Below the pieces are notes generated by a model. It was not told the DNA's origin, did not search any database, and was given only the letters and a program-made list of their open reading frames with translations. A stretch of DNA of 55,233 nt from Nemertoderma westbladi (Eukaryota > Xenacoelomorpha > Nemertodermatida > Nemertodermatidae): contig JAUCBJ010006519.1 in the NCBI GenBank assembly GCA_032718475.1, positions 1 to 55,233 on the forward strand. Reading direction: 5' to 3'. Positions 23,325 to 35,050 of this stretch are shown here, piece after piece (position 1 is the stretch's first letter; every line of letters begins with the position of its first letter). The translations under genes were made by a program, and so were the position numbers.

Positions 23325-26029
23325 GTGGAGTAGGTACACGTTGGGACAAAAAGGTTCTCTATATGATGGACCAGCAACAAAGAGACCCTACCATGGCTGA
23401 TCTCATGTCATTCTTAAATGGAGAGGTAAGATTACAGCTCCTAAAGCAGTCCAGAGAGAAGACACCGGAAAGTAAGGTGAGTGAAAAACCCGTTTCTAGG
23501 AGAAAGAAAACACCAGTGTGTTATACGGACGATGGCGAAAGCCAAACCTCATATGAGTAAAACAGCAGAAAGGACACTGAAAGATCTTATTATGTCAATA
23601 AAACGAGGAAAGACGTAAGTAAATCTAAGTCTCGAACCAGTGACAGGAGAGAACAGGTAACAACTCCTCCTACATCTCCTAAGAGAATTCATGGAAGAAA
23701 GCCCGAGGAAAGAACAAGTGTGCACAACACAACACAGGTTAAAGTAAGTAATATCAAACCCAAAGGTGCATTGTGCGACGGGCCACATCGCTTGAATGGG
23801 TGTGATGAATTCTTGAAGAAATCCCTGAAGGATAGACGTGATGTCATGTGGGATAAGCGGTTGTGTTATAATTGCCTCAGACGAGGACATCAACGACGAA
23901 CCTGCTACTCAGATGCGAAGTGTGCTAAGTGTGGCGCAAAACATCACATCTTGCTGCACACCGAATTTGACGGGCCACATCGCTTGAGTGGGTGTGATGA
24001 ATTCTTGAAGAAATCCCTGAAGGATAGACGTGATGTCATGTTGGATAAGCGGTTGTGTTATAATTGCCTCAGACGAGGACATCAACGACGAACCTGCTAC
24101 TCAGATGCGAAGTGTGCTAAGTGTGGCGCAAAACATCACATCTTGCTGCACACCGAATTTGACAGAACACGCACGAGTCAGGTAAGTGAGCCCGAACTAC
24201 ATGTCCAATTCAGTGATGTGAATGGCATTGACCACAGTTCGGAGATGGAAGGATTCTACACGGACGAATTCTCCGACGAAAATGAATCCTGCTATATGAT
24301 AAACACCGCTGTGTATCGAGCACTTACGTATGAGACTGAATCGGAATCGGAAAATCCTCGACTGACTATCCCAGACCGACAGCCATCTTGGAAAGTGCCA
24401 ACTTCTTCTGTCGGTATCCGAGAATTCCCTGTGGTGCAACTGAGAGTCCATGGGCTAGGGAAGAGCCTCATAGTAAACACCCTCCTTGACTCCGGCAGCA
24501 CAGGCACCTTCATTGACAAAGAACTAGCCGAAGACATCTTTGCTGGACAACCCAAGTTCCGAACTAAGTTGAACCTTTCAGGAATTATGCAGGTTTGGGA
24601 ATCCACAGTAGCCACAGATTACTACGTGGGTGCGTTGTCCACTCCCCAGGATGAACTAGGAGAACATAGTGTAAGGTCGGTCAAAATGGTGGCTATAAAG
24701 AACTTTGCTACTAGCCAAGTGGAGCCTTACAACTGGGATGAAGACCATTTTACCCAGCAACATGATATACCTAGATTCAACACCGATTACCCAGGGGTGC
24801 AGATATTAATCGGCAAAAATGCGCACGAAGTGCTTGAGACATTAGAAAAACAGCCTGCTCGACCACAACCATTGCAGACGTATGCGGGAAGAACAAGAGT
24901 AGGTTGGTACTTCACTGGACCTTCCCGTAGAACCCTAATGGAAAGACTCCCTAATGAGAGAATACATCAGGTGAGTGAATGGGAAGAAGAAATCAGTGAG
25001 GGAGAAACCACAACTGAGGGAACCCCATACTCCTCAGACAATGACGATATCAAACAATTATATGATGAGGAAAATGCAATCGATCTCCTCACCGAGAACC
25101 AAACTTGGTTAAACCATGTCAACCTATGCCATCTCATCAATCAACATGGTGGACAATTTACTTATAATGACGAACTAAACGAAGTGATAGATCGATACAA
25201 TAACAAAATCTGTGATGAACACGCCGTACAATTCTTTACTCAAGAAGCCGTAGAGCCTAATTCCTACGACAAAGCCTTGTCCATCGAGGAAGAGAGAGCC
25301 AAGCAGATTCAGGAAACGACTACCCGTTATCTGAAGGACGAAGGTCGCTATGAGATTGGTCTTCCGTTCTGACGGCGAGAACCCAGCTTTATAAATAACC
25401 GACCTTTAGCGGAAAAGAGAATCACGCAACTACATCGGCGTCTTACGGCCAACGTTCAAGCCAGGGAAATGTATAAAACCCAGCTAAAGAAATTTATCGA
25501 TAAAGGATACGCGGAGCGAGTTCCGGAAGAAACACCAATAATGGAGAGAACGTATTATCTAACACATCATTACGTTCCCAAGCCCGGTAAACCCAACGAA
25601 GTCCGGGTAGTGTTTGACGGCTCCGCCATTTACATGGGTCAATCCCTGAACTTAGAACTGTTGCCGGGACCCAACTTACTGAAAGCCTTGTTGGGAATAT
25701 TATTAAGATTGCGGCAATATTCTATCGCATTCGCTTTGGACATAGAAGGCATGTTCTTACAAGGCAAGGCGCTGGATAGGGATCGAGACAGCCTACAATT
25801 TCTGTGGTGGCCTGAAGGAGACCTCAACCGAAAACCGGTGGAGTACTGGATGACCATCCAGGCTTTTGGGATCATCTCGAGCCCCTCGAACGCTTGTTCG
25901 GTAGTGCGTACCACTGCTGATGACAACCGAGATGCCTTCTCTAAAGCGGTTATCGACAACATCAAACGGGATATATACATACATGGACGACAATTTAGAG
26001 TCCCTCCCCTGGGTGGAAGAAGCCATTGA
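23325..26029 (+). pseudogene. pol: Element H gag end, zinc region, protease, reverse transcriptase start
   Basis: H resumes in frame after A (KGG then VGTRWDKKVLYMM). In-frame stops are TAA 23558 and TGA 25370 (CGA in A). The zinc region is duplicated in tandem (23777-24160). Protease has NTLLDSGSTGTFID (about 24475-24516). Reverse transcriptase has VVFDGSAIYMGQSLN and FALDIEGMFLQG, and keeps the segment that A lost near 13510. A 4-base duplication ACAT just before the catalytic box (25977-25984) shifts the frame, so the ORF ends at 26029 in nonsense. Confidence 0.88.
23777..24160 (+). repeat. In-frame tandem duplication of the zinc-knuckle module
   Basis: Two 192-bp units (23777-23968 and 23969-24160) each encode 64 residues, from DGPHRL to LLHTEF. 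Each contains CYNCLRRGHQRRTC and CAKCGAKHH. They differ by about two bases (N to S, W to L). Element A has one unit. The duplication is therefore recent and keeps the frame. Confidence 0.9.
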
Positions 26030-26177
26030 TGTTGCCAAGGGAACGGTGGAGTGCTTGCAACGCGGTGGATTTCGGCTAACCAAATTCACTAGTAACTCCC
26101 GTGAGTTTCTGGAATCGATCCCGGTAGAAGACCGAGGTGTTAAAGATCTGGACCTCATCAAGGACGATCTTCCGGAA
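25920..26177 (+). pseudogene. pol: Element H reverse transcriptase catalytic segment
   Basis: After the ACAT duplication the RT continues in the second frame with YMDDN (25980-25994), VAKGTVECLQRGGF and SNSREFLESIP, matching 13662-13860 of A. It is cut at 26177 by the solo LTR, whose first codons read on to 26312 without meaning. Confidence 0.85.
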
Positions 26178-27135
26178 TGTGCCGTAAGTTGCAAAGACTC
26201 AATAATAATGAGTCAACAATCATTGGTTTACCCGACTTTATTAATAATTAACACACCATGTGATTCTATTACAAACAGAGATATATTGAAGGTCAACCAG
26301 GATTCGCCTTAGTTTAGCTTATCTGGTAGGAATGATACCAATTATATTGCAATATAGATAAAAATAAAAATATACAGTACTCGGCAATCCAATAACCAGT
26401 ATTGCCAGTAATCATTATTCACATGTCTGAATGTCTTATATATTGACAGAAGACTGAATCACTGCTACTGATTTAGGATTATAATTAATTACCCACGTCA
26501 GTAGTACAGCTCTGTACCAGTAGTCAGGTTACTGCTTTTCAGTTTAATATTGCAGCATCCTAACTACAGTTATTAATAGGTACGCAGAGCTAAAATATTA
26601 TTAAGGCAGTATTGTCCGCAGTATACCAAGATAATAAAACTTGGTATATTAGCACCCATCCGCCCATCCATAATACAGGGCTAAAAACCTGTGGGTTCGC
26701 AATACTCTTTTTTACCAAATGTGTTTATATTCATGTATATATTCAATATTCAAACGAAATATCAGAATGTCAGAATGTAGGAACGCCTAATAGGCTATTA
26801 CGGGCTAATTGTACTGTGGTGCTATTACTGCTCCAGGGAAAGTAAGACTGTCATACCAGTACGGATTCAGAAATATATAGATGTTGAAAGTTTTTTATAT
26901 TCTTTATTGTTTCTCAATCAGTCAATACCTAGAATTATACATTCCCTTACGCCTTACTTCCATATCTTGAATATATGCCGATCGGTCAACCTTTACTGCG
27001 GAATTGATGAACGTTAATACTGTAAATTCCTGTAAAACATACAAATTCTCGTTCAACCAGGTTGCGAACCCCCTTAGCCTGTAGGTAAACACCGCTAAGT
27101 TAAAACCTGGTGGTTTTCTCTCAATATCCGGAACA
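26178..27135 (+). mobile_element. Solo LTR S in element H pol
   Basis: This 958-bp insert starts TGTGCCGTAAG and ends CCGGAACA. The perfect target duplication CGGAA is at 26173-26177 and 27136-27140, and its removal restores the H pol match to A at 13857. It has no coding region. TG...CA ends and 5-bp duplications identify it as a solo LTR left after LTR-LTR recombination. It is not the LTR of A, B, D or G, so it marks a further family in this genome. Orientation is assumed. Confidence 0.85.
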
Positions 27136-27959
27136 CGGAAACCAAGACACTTGGTTTAAAATGGGACACGGAGAGAGATATCTTGTTTTTCCAGTTAAAA
27201 CAGCGAGATAATCCAGTTAGAACTAAACGGATTTGTCTAAGTATACTGAGCACTTACTTCGATCCATTGGGATTTATTAGCCCAGTTATATCAGTTGCTC
27301 GGAGCTTAGTGCAACAAATGTGGCTCGAAAACCACTCGTGGGATGATCCATTTAAGGGAGAACTACTAAAGAAGTGGATGAAATGGGAAGATTCTCTACC
27401 ATCCATCGACAACTTTAAGATTTCCCGTTCATATTTTGGTCACGTTCTTCCCACGTATTCCTATCAACTCCATATGTTTGGAGACGCCAGCGATATGGGA
27501 ATAGGTATAGTAGCCTACCTGAGGATTGAAACTCCGGATGGAATTAAAGTTGCCTTGGTTGCCTCTAAGGCCCTAATAAACAACAAACTACGAGTTCCTC
27601 GAGCAAAGTTAAAAGTGCCTCTATACGCTACAGCCATCGGCCGGAATGTAACAGAACAGATCGACTATCCACTGGAGAAAACTGTCTATTGGACCGATGC
27701 TTTACTCGTTTTGGAGTATATAACCAATGAAGTCTGTCAGTTCAGCGTCTTTGTTACCAACAGAGTAGCTATTATACTTAGTCGCACTAATGAAGATCAA
27801 TGGAGACATTGCCCTGGGACGATTAATCCAGCTGACATCGCCTCCAGAGGAGCAACTCCTCAAGAACTGATAGATACTCCGGACTGGTTAGGTGGACCCG
27901 ATTTCCTGAGTAAAGAAGAGGATGAATGGCCCCCCTCATCTCACCACGGCGGAGATTAG
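27136..27959 (+). pseudogene. pol: Element H reverse transcriptase connection and RNase H
   Basis: It matches 13858-14650 of A. It contains LSTYFDPLGFISPV, FGDASDMGIGIVAYL, WTDALLVLEYI and INPADIASRGATP. A single extra C at about 27930 shifts the frame, so the next part is read from 27922. Confidence 0.87.
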
Positions 27960-28482
27960 ACAAGCCAAGGGAGCGGAGAAAGTCAAACCTAAAACCCGGA
28001 CAAGTAAATCAAAGTTATTTAAACCCGTGATAGATCTGTCTGTACTACACATCTCCGGGGACTATGGTGTGGATCTAAACTCCCCCACCACAAACAAATC
28101 TGTTATAGAAATCAGAGAAAGAGACTGGAAATCTGGAACACCAGATGTCTCACAAGGTCTCTCCCCTCTCCTCCAGAGAGCAATAAATCATTATAGCTCC
28201 TGGAATCGGCTTTGCAAGGCCGTTGTTTATCTCAAGAGATGTTTCCATCAACACTATTCTAGGATGAAGATTGCTAGTGATACTGCTCCAATAATATCCG
28301 AAAAGGTCCATGCTATTAAAGACCTTCCCGCTTATAAACTGTCTGATAGGTTTCTGACTGAGAAGATCAGTTACCAAGAGCATAAAGATACCAATAAGCA
28401 GATACTGAGACTCCTGCAATGCTACGAAGTATTTCCTGTTGTTGAGAAATCCACAGATGCGCTTAAGGGATCGTTTCTCTAG
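27922..28482 (+). pseudogene. pol: Element H pol linker between RNase H and integrase
   Basis: It matches 14640-15170 of A, with PHLTTAEIRQAKGAEKVKP and INHYSSWNRLCKAV. An 11-base deletion near 28430 shifts the frame again, and the ORF ends at 28482. Confidence 0.82.
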
Positions 28483-29637
28483 CACAATGATAGATGGGTT
28501 AATACGTGTCGGAGGAAGATTAACTAATGCTCCATTGTCCTTTGACACTAAGTTTCCCATACTCATTAGAAATCTTGAAATACAAATCACGATGATTGTA
28601 GATGTACACAGTAGGCTTTACCATGCTGGTAGAGAACGAGTTCTTAGCGAAATTCGAACTCGCTATTATTTCCATAAGCCCTGTAGAGCTCTGAACCAAG
28701 TTCTTAGGAACTGTATACCCTGTAGGAAAGCATTCAGTAGGCCTTTAACACAGCGAGAGGCAGAATTACCTAGGGAACGCGTAAGCTTCTATGAACCACC
28801 CTTTACTAATACTGGTGTGGATTTATTTGGCCCTATTGAAGTATATCGTGCTAGGACTATCGTCAAGCGATGGTGTGTCATCTTTGTCTGTATGACTTGT
28901 AGAGCGATCCATCTAGATATGGTGAACGATCTATCTACCAACAGCTTCATACTGAGTTTACGCCGACAGATCGCTTGCTTTGGAACTAGCAACACCATGA
29001 GATCCGACAAGGAAACGAACTTCATTGGCGCCAATAATTAGATCAAAGCTTACGTGAAAGATTGGAACCAAATACAGGTGGACGATCAGCTAAGGGTAAC
29101 AGCATCTAGCTGGACCTACAACGCCGCCGACGCCCCTTGGTGGGGAGGAAGTTGGGAGAGATTAATACAGAGCGTGAAGACCGCATTTCACTTTATAGTG
29201 CCGTGCCGCGCGTATCTCACCGACGAACTTTTGCAGACATTAATGGAAGAAATCGCCGCCTATATAACGAGAGACCACTTATGCCAGTCTCATCAAGTCC
29301 CGACTCCCTAAAAGCACTAACACCCGCGCATTTCCTACTAAAGAAACCTGTAGCCAGGCTCCCGCAATCGGAAATCACGGACGGAGACGAATACTGCCGA
29401 CAAACTTGGCAACTTATGCAGTTATTATCCCGTCGTTTCGCTGACCATTTCGAAAAACATTATCTTCCTACGCTACAACTTCGAACAAAATGGTTTGCGC
29501 AGCAAGAAAACGTCAGAGACATGGTCCTTATTGTGGAATCAGATCTTCCACATAAGAGGTGGCAGACAGGTCGTATCATCGAGACTCATATATCCGATGA
29601 TGGTTTAGTGCGATCGGTGTCTGGAGTGGGTGTGTGA
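28439..29637 (+). pseudogene. pol: Element H integrase, broken
   Basis: It matches 15170-16350 of A. The core has NTGVDLFGPIEV, RSDKETNFIG (G to E beside the second catalytic Asp) and APWWGGSWERLI. TAG at 29039 replaces a Glu codon. A one-base deletion near 29265 moves the rest to another frame (to 29637). The last roughly 180 bases of the A integrase gene are missing, and the sequence joins the 3' flank at GTCTGGAGTGGG. Confidence 0.87.
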
Positions 29638-29710
29638 CTACATTATTTTATATTTGTTTTTTATTAATTTTATATTTATGTATGTATTATTACGTAATTT
29701 TATTATTATA
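29638..29710 (+). other. Element H sequence after pol
   Basis: It matches 16552-16630 of A, AT-rich with ATTTTATATTT repeats. It ends at about 29710 where element D begins; the exact junction is obscured by AT-rich sequence. Confidence 0.6.
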
Positions 29711-32693
29711 ATGTAGTTCATGTAATAATCCTGTTAATCGTTTTAACTTAGATTTACTTCTAGAATTTGTAAGACAGGAACTTGAATCTAGAGAATCTAT
29801 TAATTTCTCTGTAAATGCTGGAAATAACCGACCTAAAACCAATAATGTGTCCAATTTCAAACCTTTACAGGTTTATAACTTCAATCCAAAACCTTCATCA
29901 ACTTCCACATTGGTTGTTAATGACAACCCCCAAGCATTATATAGTTGCCCTATCTGCAAGGGAAGAACACATAAACTCAAGGACTGTTCAGTTTTCATGG
30001 CACAATCTGCTGAAGGTAGACTTAACCTTTTGAGGACTAGCAACTTGTGTACCAATTGTTATGGTCTCCACAAGACTAAGGATTGCACCTCTCCATATAG
30101 CTGTCGGTATTGTGGTAAAAGGCACCACTCCCTATTGTGTTTTAAACAATATAATACCGGTGGTTCGCAATCTGGTCCTGGACCTGCACGTTCAAATCCA
30201 TTAACTGGATCCACAAATCAATCAGGTAAATTCCAACATACTATGGGTCCACCTACAATAAAACCATTTAAACCAAATAATCCTGGGAATACTGTTTATC
30301 ACAGTAATACCAATAATACTTCAAATAATTCCCTCGTTTCCATTTCACCCATTTTGCCTACCATAGCTAATGATACTTCTGTTTTTGTCAAACTTGCCAA
30401 AACAGTAGTTTACCCTCAAAACACTACAAGTTGTTTTTCTATTTATGTATATTTGAATGATGGTTCAAAGAGAACTTATATCCTATCAAATCTTGCTAAT
30501 CGGTTGCAATTACCCATTATACAATCTCAGACAATGACAACTGGTTCATTTGGAGGTAATGTTGACACCTATCCATCAAATTTGGTTGAACTCCAGTTAT
30601 ATAGTGAGTTTTATACCGATCCAATCACTATCACTGCATGGACTGCTCCTAATTTATGTCCCATTATGCGTCAGGAAAAGCTTACAACTTTACCAACCCC
30701 TATTTCTCACCTAAGTAGTTGGGCTGACAGTTTTGATGGTGGGGAACGTGAGATAGCAATTATTATTGGGGCAGACCAAATATGGTCTGTTACAGGAGCT
30801 GTTCTACATTACCCCAATTGCCCTGTTGTCTTAGATACTTTCTTTGGGCGCGTTCTTTCGAGAAAATTAACCCACTCAAGTCAACCCAGTCAATCTCCAT
30901 TACTGGAAAGTACCCCATCTCCATCATTATTGATCACTGATACTACACCTTATACTAATATTGCCCGTTTATGGGATCTAGAAACAGTTGGTGTTACTGA
31001 TAAAGAAATTAACCTAGACCCTTATACTAAACCTATAGTATCATGTGAGGTGCCTCCTCACTATCAAGTTTCACTTCCATTTCGAGGCCATCAGCGCCCT
31101 TTAACCAATTATTCGATGGTGTCCAAACTTCAACATCGAATTGTTGCTGGTATCAAACCCCCTGAAAAATTAATATATTCTTCAAAATTCCAAAAACTTA
31201 TGGATGATGGATATATTGAAGTTGCTTCAACAAACAATGATGAAGGATTTTTTCTTCCTAATCACCTTGTCTTTAGCTCTAACAAGTATAGAGTTGTTTT
31301 CAATGGATCTGCCACTGACATTAATGGACTTAGCCTTAATTCTTGTTTAGACCCAGGCCCCAATATGTTAATGTCTTTGGTAGATACTGTATTACGCTTC
31401 TGCTTTTATCCATATGTGGTAATGGGCGATATTGAGGCCGCATATCATCAAGTTGTACTTGAACCTTGTGATCGTAAATGGACCAAATTTATTTGGAATA
31501 ATCAAGTGTATCAATTTAGACGAGTCCCATTTGGATTATCATCTAGTTCTTTTCTGCTTAATTCTACTCTTTTACATCATATAATGACGCATTCACCACC
31601 TGAGCTTGTAAATGATCTCCTAAAGTCAATATACTCTGATGATCTAATGCATGGGAATAATGACCCACAAAAGTCAATAGAGTTTATTTCTATGGCTGCA
31701 TCCATCTTAGCCAAGGCTGGAATGAATCTTCGGCCAGTTAATAACCCTCAGAAGGTCTTAGGACAACCATGGAACTCTGATCTGGATGAAATATTCATTG
31801 AAACATCGCATATAATCACACCTTCCCGCTATACTCCTAGGGAAATGTTGACTGCTTTAGCACAAATTTATGATCCACTCGGTATGATTTGTGCCTGGAC
31901 TATTGTAGCCCGCATTATAATTCAGAAAGCGTGGAAAGCTGGTGGTAAATGGGATAAACCAATTCCAGAGAATCTGCGAATCGAATGGAATAATTGGATA
32001 ATGAATAAGGGTGTTGAAGTTTCATTTCCACGTTGTATCTATTTAACTCCTAATGTTATTGTACACATTTTTTGTGATGCCTCTATGAATGCATACTCAT
32101 TTCTTGTTTATACTAAAGAACTTGGAAGTATTCCCAATTTATTATTTGGAAAATCAAGAGCAGCACCAATAAAAAAGAATACATTATCCACACCACGTTT
32201 AGAACTCATGGCTTGCACTCTTGGTGTAAACTTTGCCAGTCATAATATTAGGAAGTTATTTATACCAAAGCAAATCTTTTTATGGAGTGATTCAATGTGT
32301 GCCTTACAATGGATACGTGGTGGTGCAACAAAACGTGATATATTTGTAGCAAATCGAGTTGAGTCAATTACGAATAATACGGATCCTCACCAATGGCATC
32401 ATGTGCCTTCTGAATTAAATCCTGCGGATATCCCTTCTAGGGGATGTGATCTTATTAAACTTACTACAAATAGCTTTTACAAACATGGTCCATCATTCTT
32501 GCAAGAACCAGAATATTTGTGGCCTTCTGAACCAACTTCCCCTCCACAACTTTTGATAACCGACTCTCAACAATTAAATTCATTTTCAGAATGTAATTTA
32601 ATTTCCATTCCTTCATACTTCAAGCTCTCGCAACCTGTTCGGGTATTGTCCTGGATAAAGCGTTTTATTTATAACGCCCAAAAGATAAGATAG
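29711..32693 (+). pseudogene. pol: Element D gag end, zinc region, protease, RT and RNase H
   Basis: One frame is open here. The Cys/His region has CPICKGRTHKLKDC (about 29950), CTNCYGLHKTKDC and CRYCGKRHHSLLC. The protease region (about 30430-30860) has YVYLNDGSKRTYILS, with an Asn-Asp-Gly in place of the usual Asp-Ser-Gly, so activity is doubtful. Reverse transcriptase has VVFNGSATDINGLSLN, MGDIEAAYHQV, RVPFGLSSSSFLL and YSDD (31632-31643). RNase H has FCDASMNAYSFLVY, PRLELMACTL, WSDSMCALQW and LNPADIPSRGCD. It ends at TAG 32691, where a frameshift separates it from integrase. Confidence 0.88.
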
Positions 32694-34165
32694 TGGGTAA
32701 TCTTTACTATTTTGAGCTTCGTAAGTCTCTGCATTTCCTTATTCTGTTTGAGCAACATTTGTTTTTCCAATGTGAAATTAATTCCTTGAAATGTAAAATG
32801 AATGGTTCTGTATCTCCCGCTTCTTCTATTCATAAACTTCACCCCATTATTCATAATGACCTACTAGTTATGTCACCACGTACTGGCGAACCATATCTAA
32901 TAATATTGCCAAAGCGAAGTCATTTAACGAAATTAATTGCTATGAACTACCATTGTGAATTAATGCATCAAGGACCAGATGCGACATTAGCCCAAATTAG
33001 AACAAAATATTGGATTCCTGGTGGCCGTTCACTAGTGCGCCAGATGAGTCATAAATGTAATGCATGTAAACGCTATCATGCCCTACCATATAAGGCTCCC
33101 GAATCAGAGTTGCAACCATTTCGACGTCAAGCTATTGCTCCTTTCATAGTTTCTGGAATGGATCATTTTGGCCCTATTTATGTAACAGGAGGTGAAAAAT
33201 CACAGTGTCTTCTCTTCACATGTTCCTCTACACGAGCTATACATCTAGAACTTGTCGATAATTGTTCAACTCGTGAAACATATTTAGCAATGCGGAGATT
33301 TCTTTCATTGAGAGTACCTCCCTTTACTCATATAAGTGTCCACTCAGATAATACCAAGGCATTCCATGCATTATCGTCCATGAAATTTCCAAATCACACT
33401 GTTACTCATCATTTTATACCAGCATGCTCACCCCATTGGGGAGGCTGGTGGGAGAGAATGGTTCGTGTTGTAAAAACTTGTCTACGAATAACTTTCCACA
33501 AACGTGTATTTACAAAGGCTGAACTTCGAGCTATTTTAATAGAAGTTGCACCTGTTCTTAACATGAGACCAATTACTACTACCTCGTTTGATATCAGTGA
33601 TGATGCCTGTTTAACGCCCAGCCATTTCCTATATGGTATTCCTCCACCTGACAATGTTTTGGATTATCATGCATGTAATGTTGATTCAACTACACTTCGA
33701 AAAAGTCTTCTATCACGCGATCTAATATCTAGGCGTATTTGGAAAGCCTGGAGTGATAAATATTTGGCAGAACTACGTACATGGAATACTAAGGTGTCAC
33801 CGTCATATCTACCAAAAGTGAGAGATATTGTTCTTGTAAAAGAATCTTCACCTCGAGGGAAATGGCCATTAGCACGTGTAACCAAAATATTTCCAGGACG
33901 TGACAACATTCCCCGAGCTGCAGAAATTAAACTTCATGGAAAAACTCTATCCAGGTCAATACATCTCTTATTTCCTTTGGAAACTGATGTTAATGGTTTG
34001 AATGTGTCTCCTGAAACATCTACTCAAAATCGTGGGGGTATTGATCAGTGTGCTCTACGCATCGTTGGTAATCCAACCACTCCAGTTGATATGCCGTGCG
34101 TTACTGAACCTCCTAAATCGAATTATACCACTAGGTATGGACGAACTGTGAAACCACCTAAGTGA
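32693..34165 (+). pseudogene. pol: Element D integrase
   Basis: This is the second half of D pol in another frame, overlapping the first half by one base. The zinc finger has CELMHQGPDATLAQI and CNACKRYH. The core has GMDHFGPIYV (33160), VHSDNTKAFHAL (33341) and HWGGWWERMVRVV (33434), giving D-D-E. The tail has VRDIVLVKESSPRGKWPLARV. The first residues at 32693 come from the first open codon, not a real start. Confidence 0.87.
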
Positions 34166-34251
34166 TCTTAAATTTGACTATATCCTTAGGTACGAGATAC
34201 CTCCAACGTTGTTTTCCTTTGCAGCATTGGAATGTCTGCAACGTGGGGGTG
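34166..34251 (+). other. Element D 3' untranslated region and polypurine tract
   Basis: A short non-coding stretch ends AACGTGGGGGTG just before TGTTCTACG, a G-rich plus-strand primer site. Confidence 0.55.
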
Positions 34252-34560
34252 TGTTCTACGCACAGAACTTAGCTTAATAATGTTATCACCTATTATACCA
34301 TTATACTGTATATTAGATATGGTGAAGGGGTTTTTTGCTTTATAAAATATTTACGGTCTGTGATCAGCTGATTTTATTGCAGTACCGGTATTGTTATTCT
34401 AGTACAGTATTATTGAAATCAGTATGTGTCAGTCGGTCAGTACATTAGTATGTTCAACATTAACTGAATTGTTAATTATTATAAAAATGCTGGAAGTGAC
34501 AAATTACTATATTGTTGTCCTTATTTATGTATTTTATATTAGTGGAAACAGTCTGCAACA
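34252..34560 (+). repeat. Probable 3' LTR of element D
   Basis: It starts TGTTCTACGCACAG after a G-rich tract and ends GTCTGCAACA, about 309 bp. It has a TATA-like ATACTGTATATTAG near 34302. H-like sequence (alignable to 17900 in A) returns by about 34580. No second copy is in the window, so the right border is inferred from the TG...CA rule. Confidence 0.5.
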
Positions 34561-35050
34561 GTCCGGGGGCATTGAGGGGGAGGCAGCAACGACCGCTGGC
34601 CTAAATATCATTAATTATAATATCGATAAAGTCATATAGCAGCTATGACTGAGTTAATAGAAGATGATCTTGGTATCAGGGAGCGATATACCCTACCATT
34701 GCAAGCGTTTGTGGATAGTTTAATAAGCGGCGATGCTAGTCAACCTACTACGGAGGATGATGGCCATTATATCGAACCGCCAATGTCAAAGGAACAGCTC
34801 ACGCGTGAATTGGACTATAGAAAATTGACCGCTCGCTATACGCATCGTAATGGTACGTATATGGACTTCTTAACTACTGGTCATCCTATCGATTTACACG
34901 ATACGGACGATGTAGATACCGAAAGGGAAATGATCCTATTTAAATATCATACCCAGCGGAGTCGGAACGATAAACTGAGAATCAAACATGAGAATTCTAT
35001 TCGAAACTGACTCGAAAGAGAAGATGTTGAAGAGCCGGATAAACGTAGTG
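34561..35050 (+). pseudogene. Element H ORF3, N-terminal part
   Basis: The ATG at 34645 (MTELIEDDLGIRERYTL) follows a conserved TCATATAGCAG. Over its first 120 codons it is nearly identical to ORF3 of A and keeps CGA at the codon that is TGA in A. TGA at 35008 replaces an Arg codon (AGA in A). The frame is cut at 35050 by element B, and H continues at 47878. This copy confirms the ORF3 start. Confidence 0.85.

Larger units (their letters stand above)
29711..34560 (+). mobile_element. 5'-truncated BEL/Pao element D
   Basis: This is a different BEL/Pao lineage, low in GC compared with A, H and B. It starts inside gag (SCNNPVNRFNLDLLLEFVRQE in frame from about 29725; no 5' LTR) and runs through PR, RT, RNase H and integrase to 34165. 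It ends in a probable LTR (34252-34560). It lies between H pol and H ORF3. No target duplication can be shown because the 5' end is missing; truncation or deletion of the left part of D together with H spacer is likely. Confidence 0.75.
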
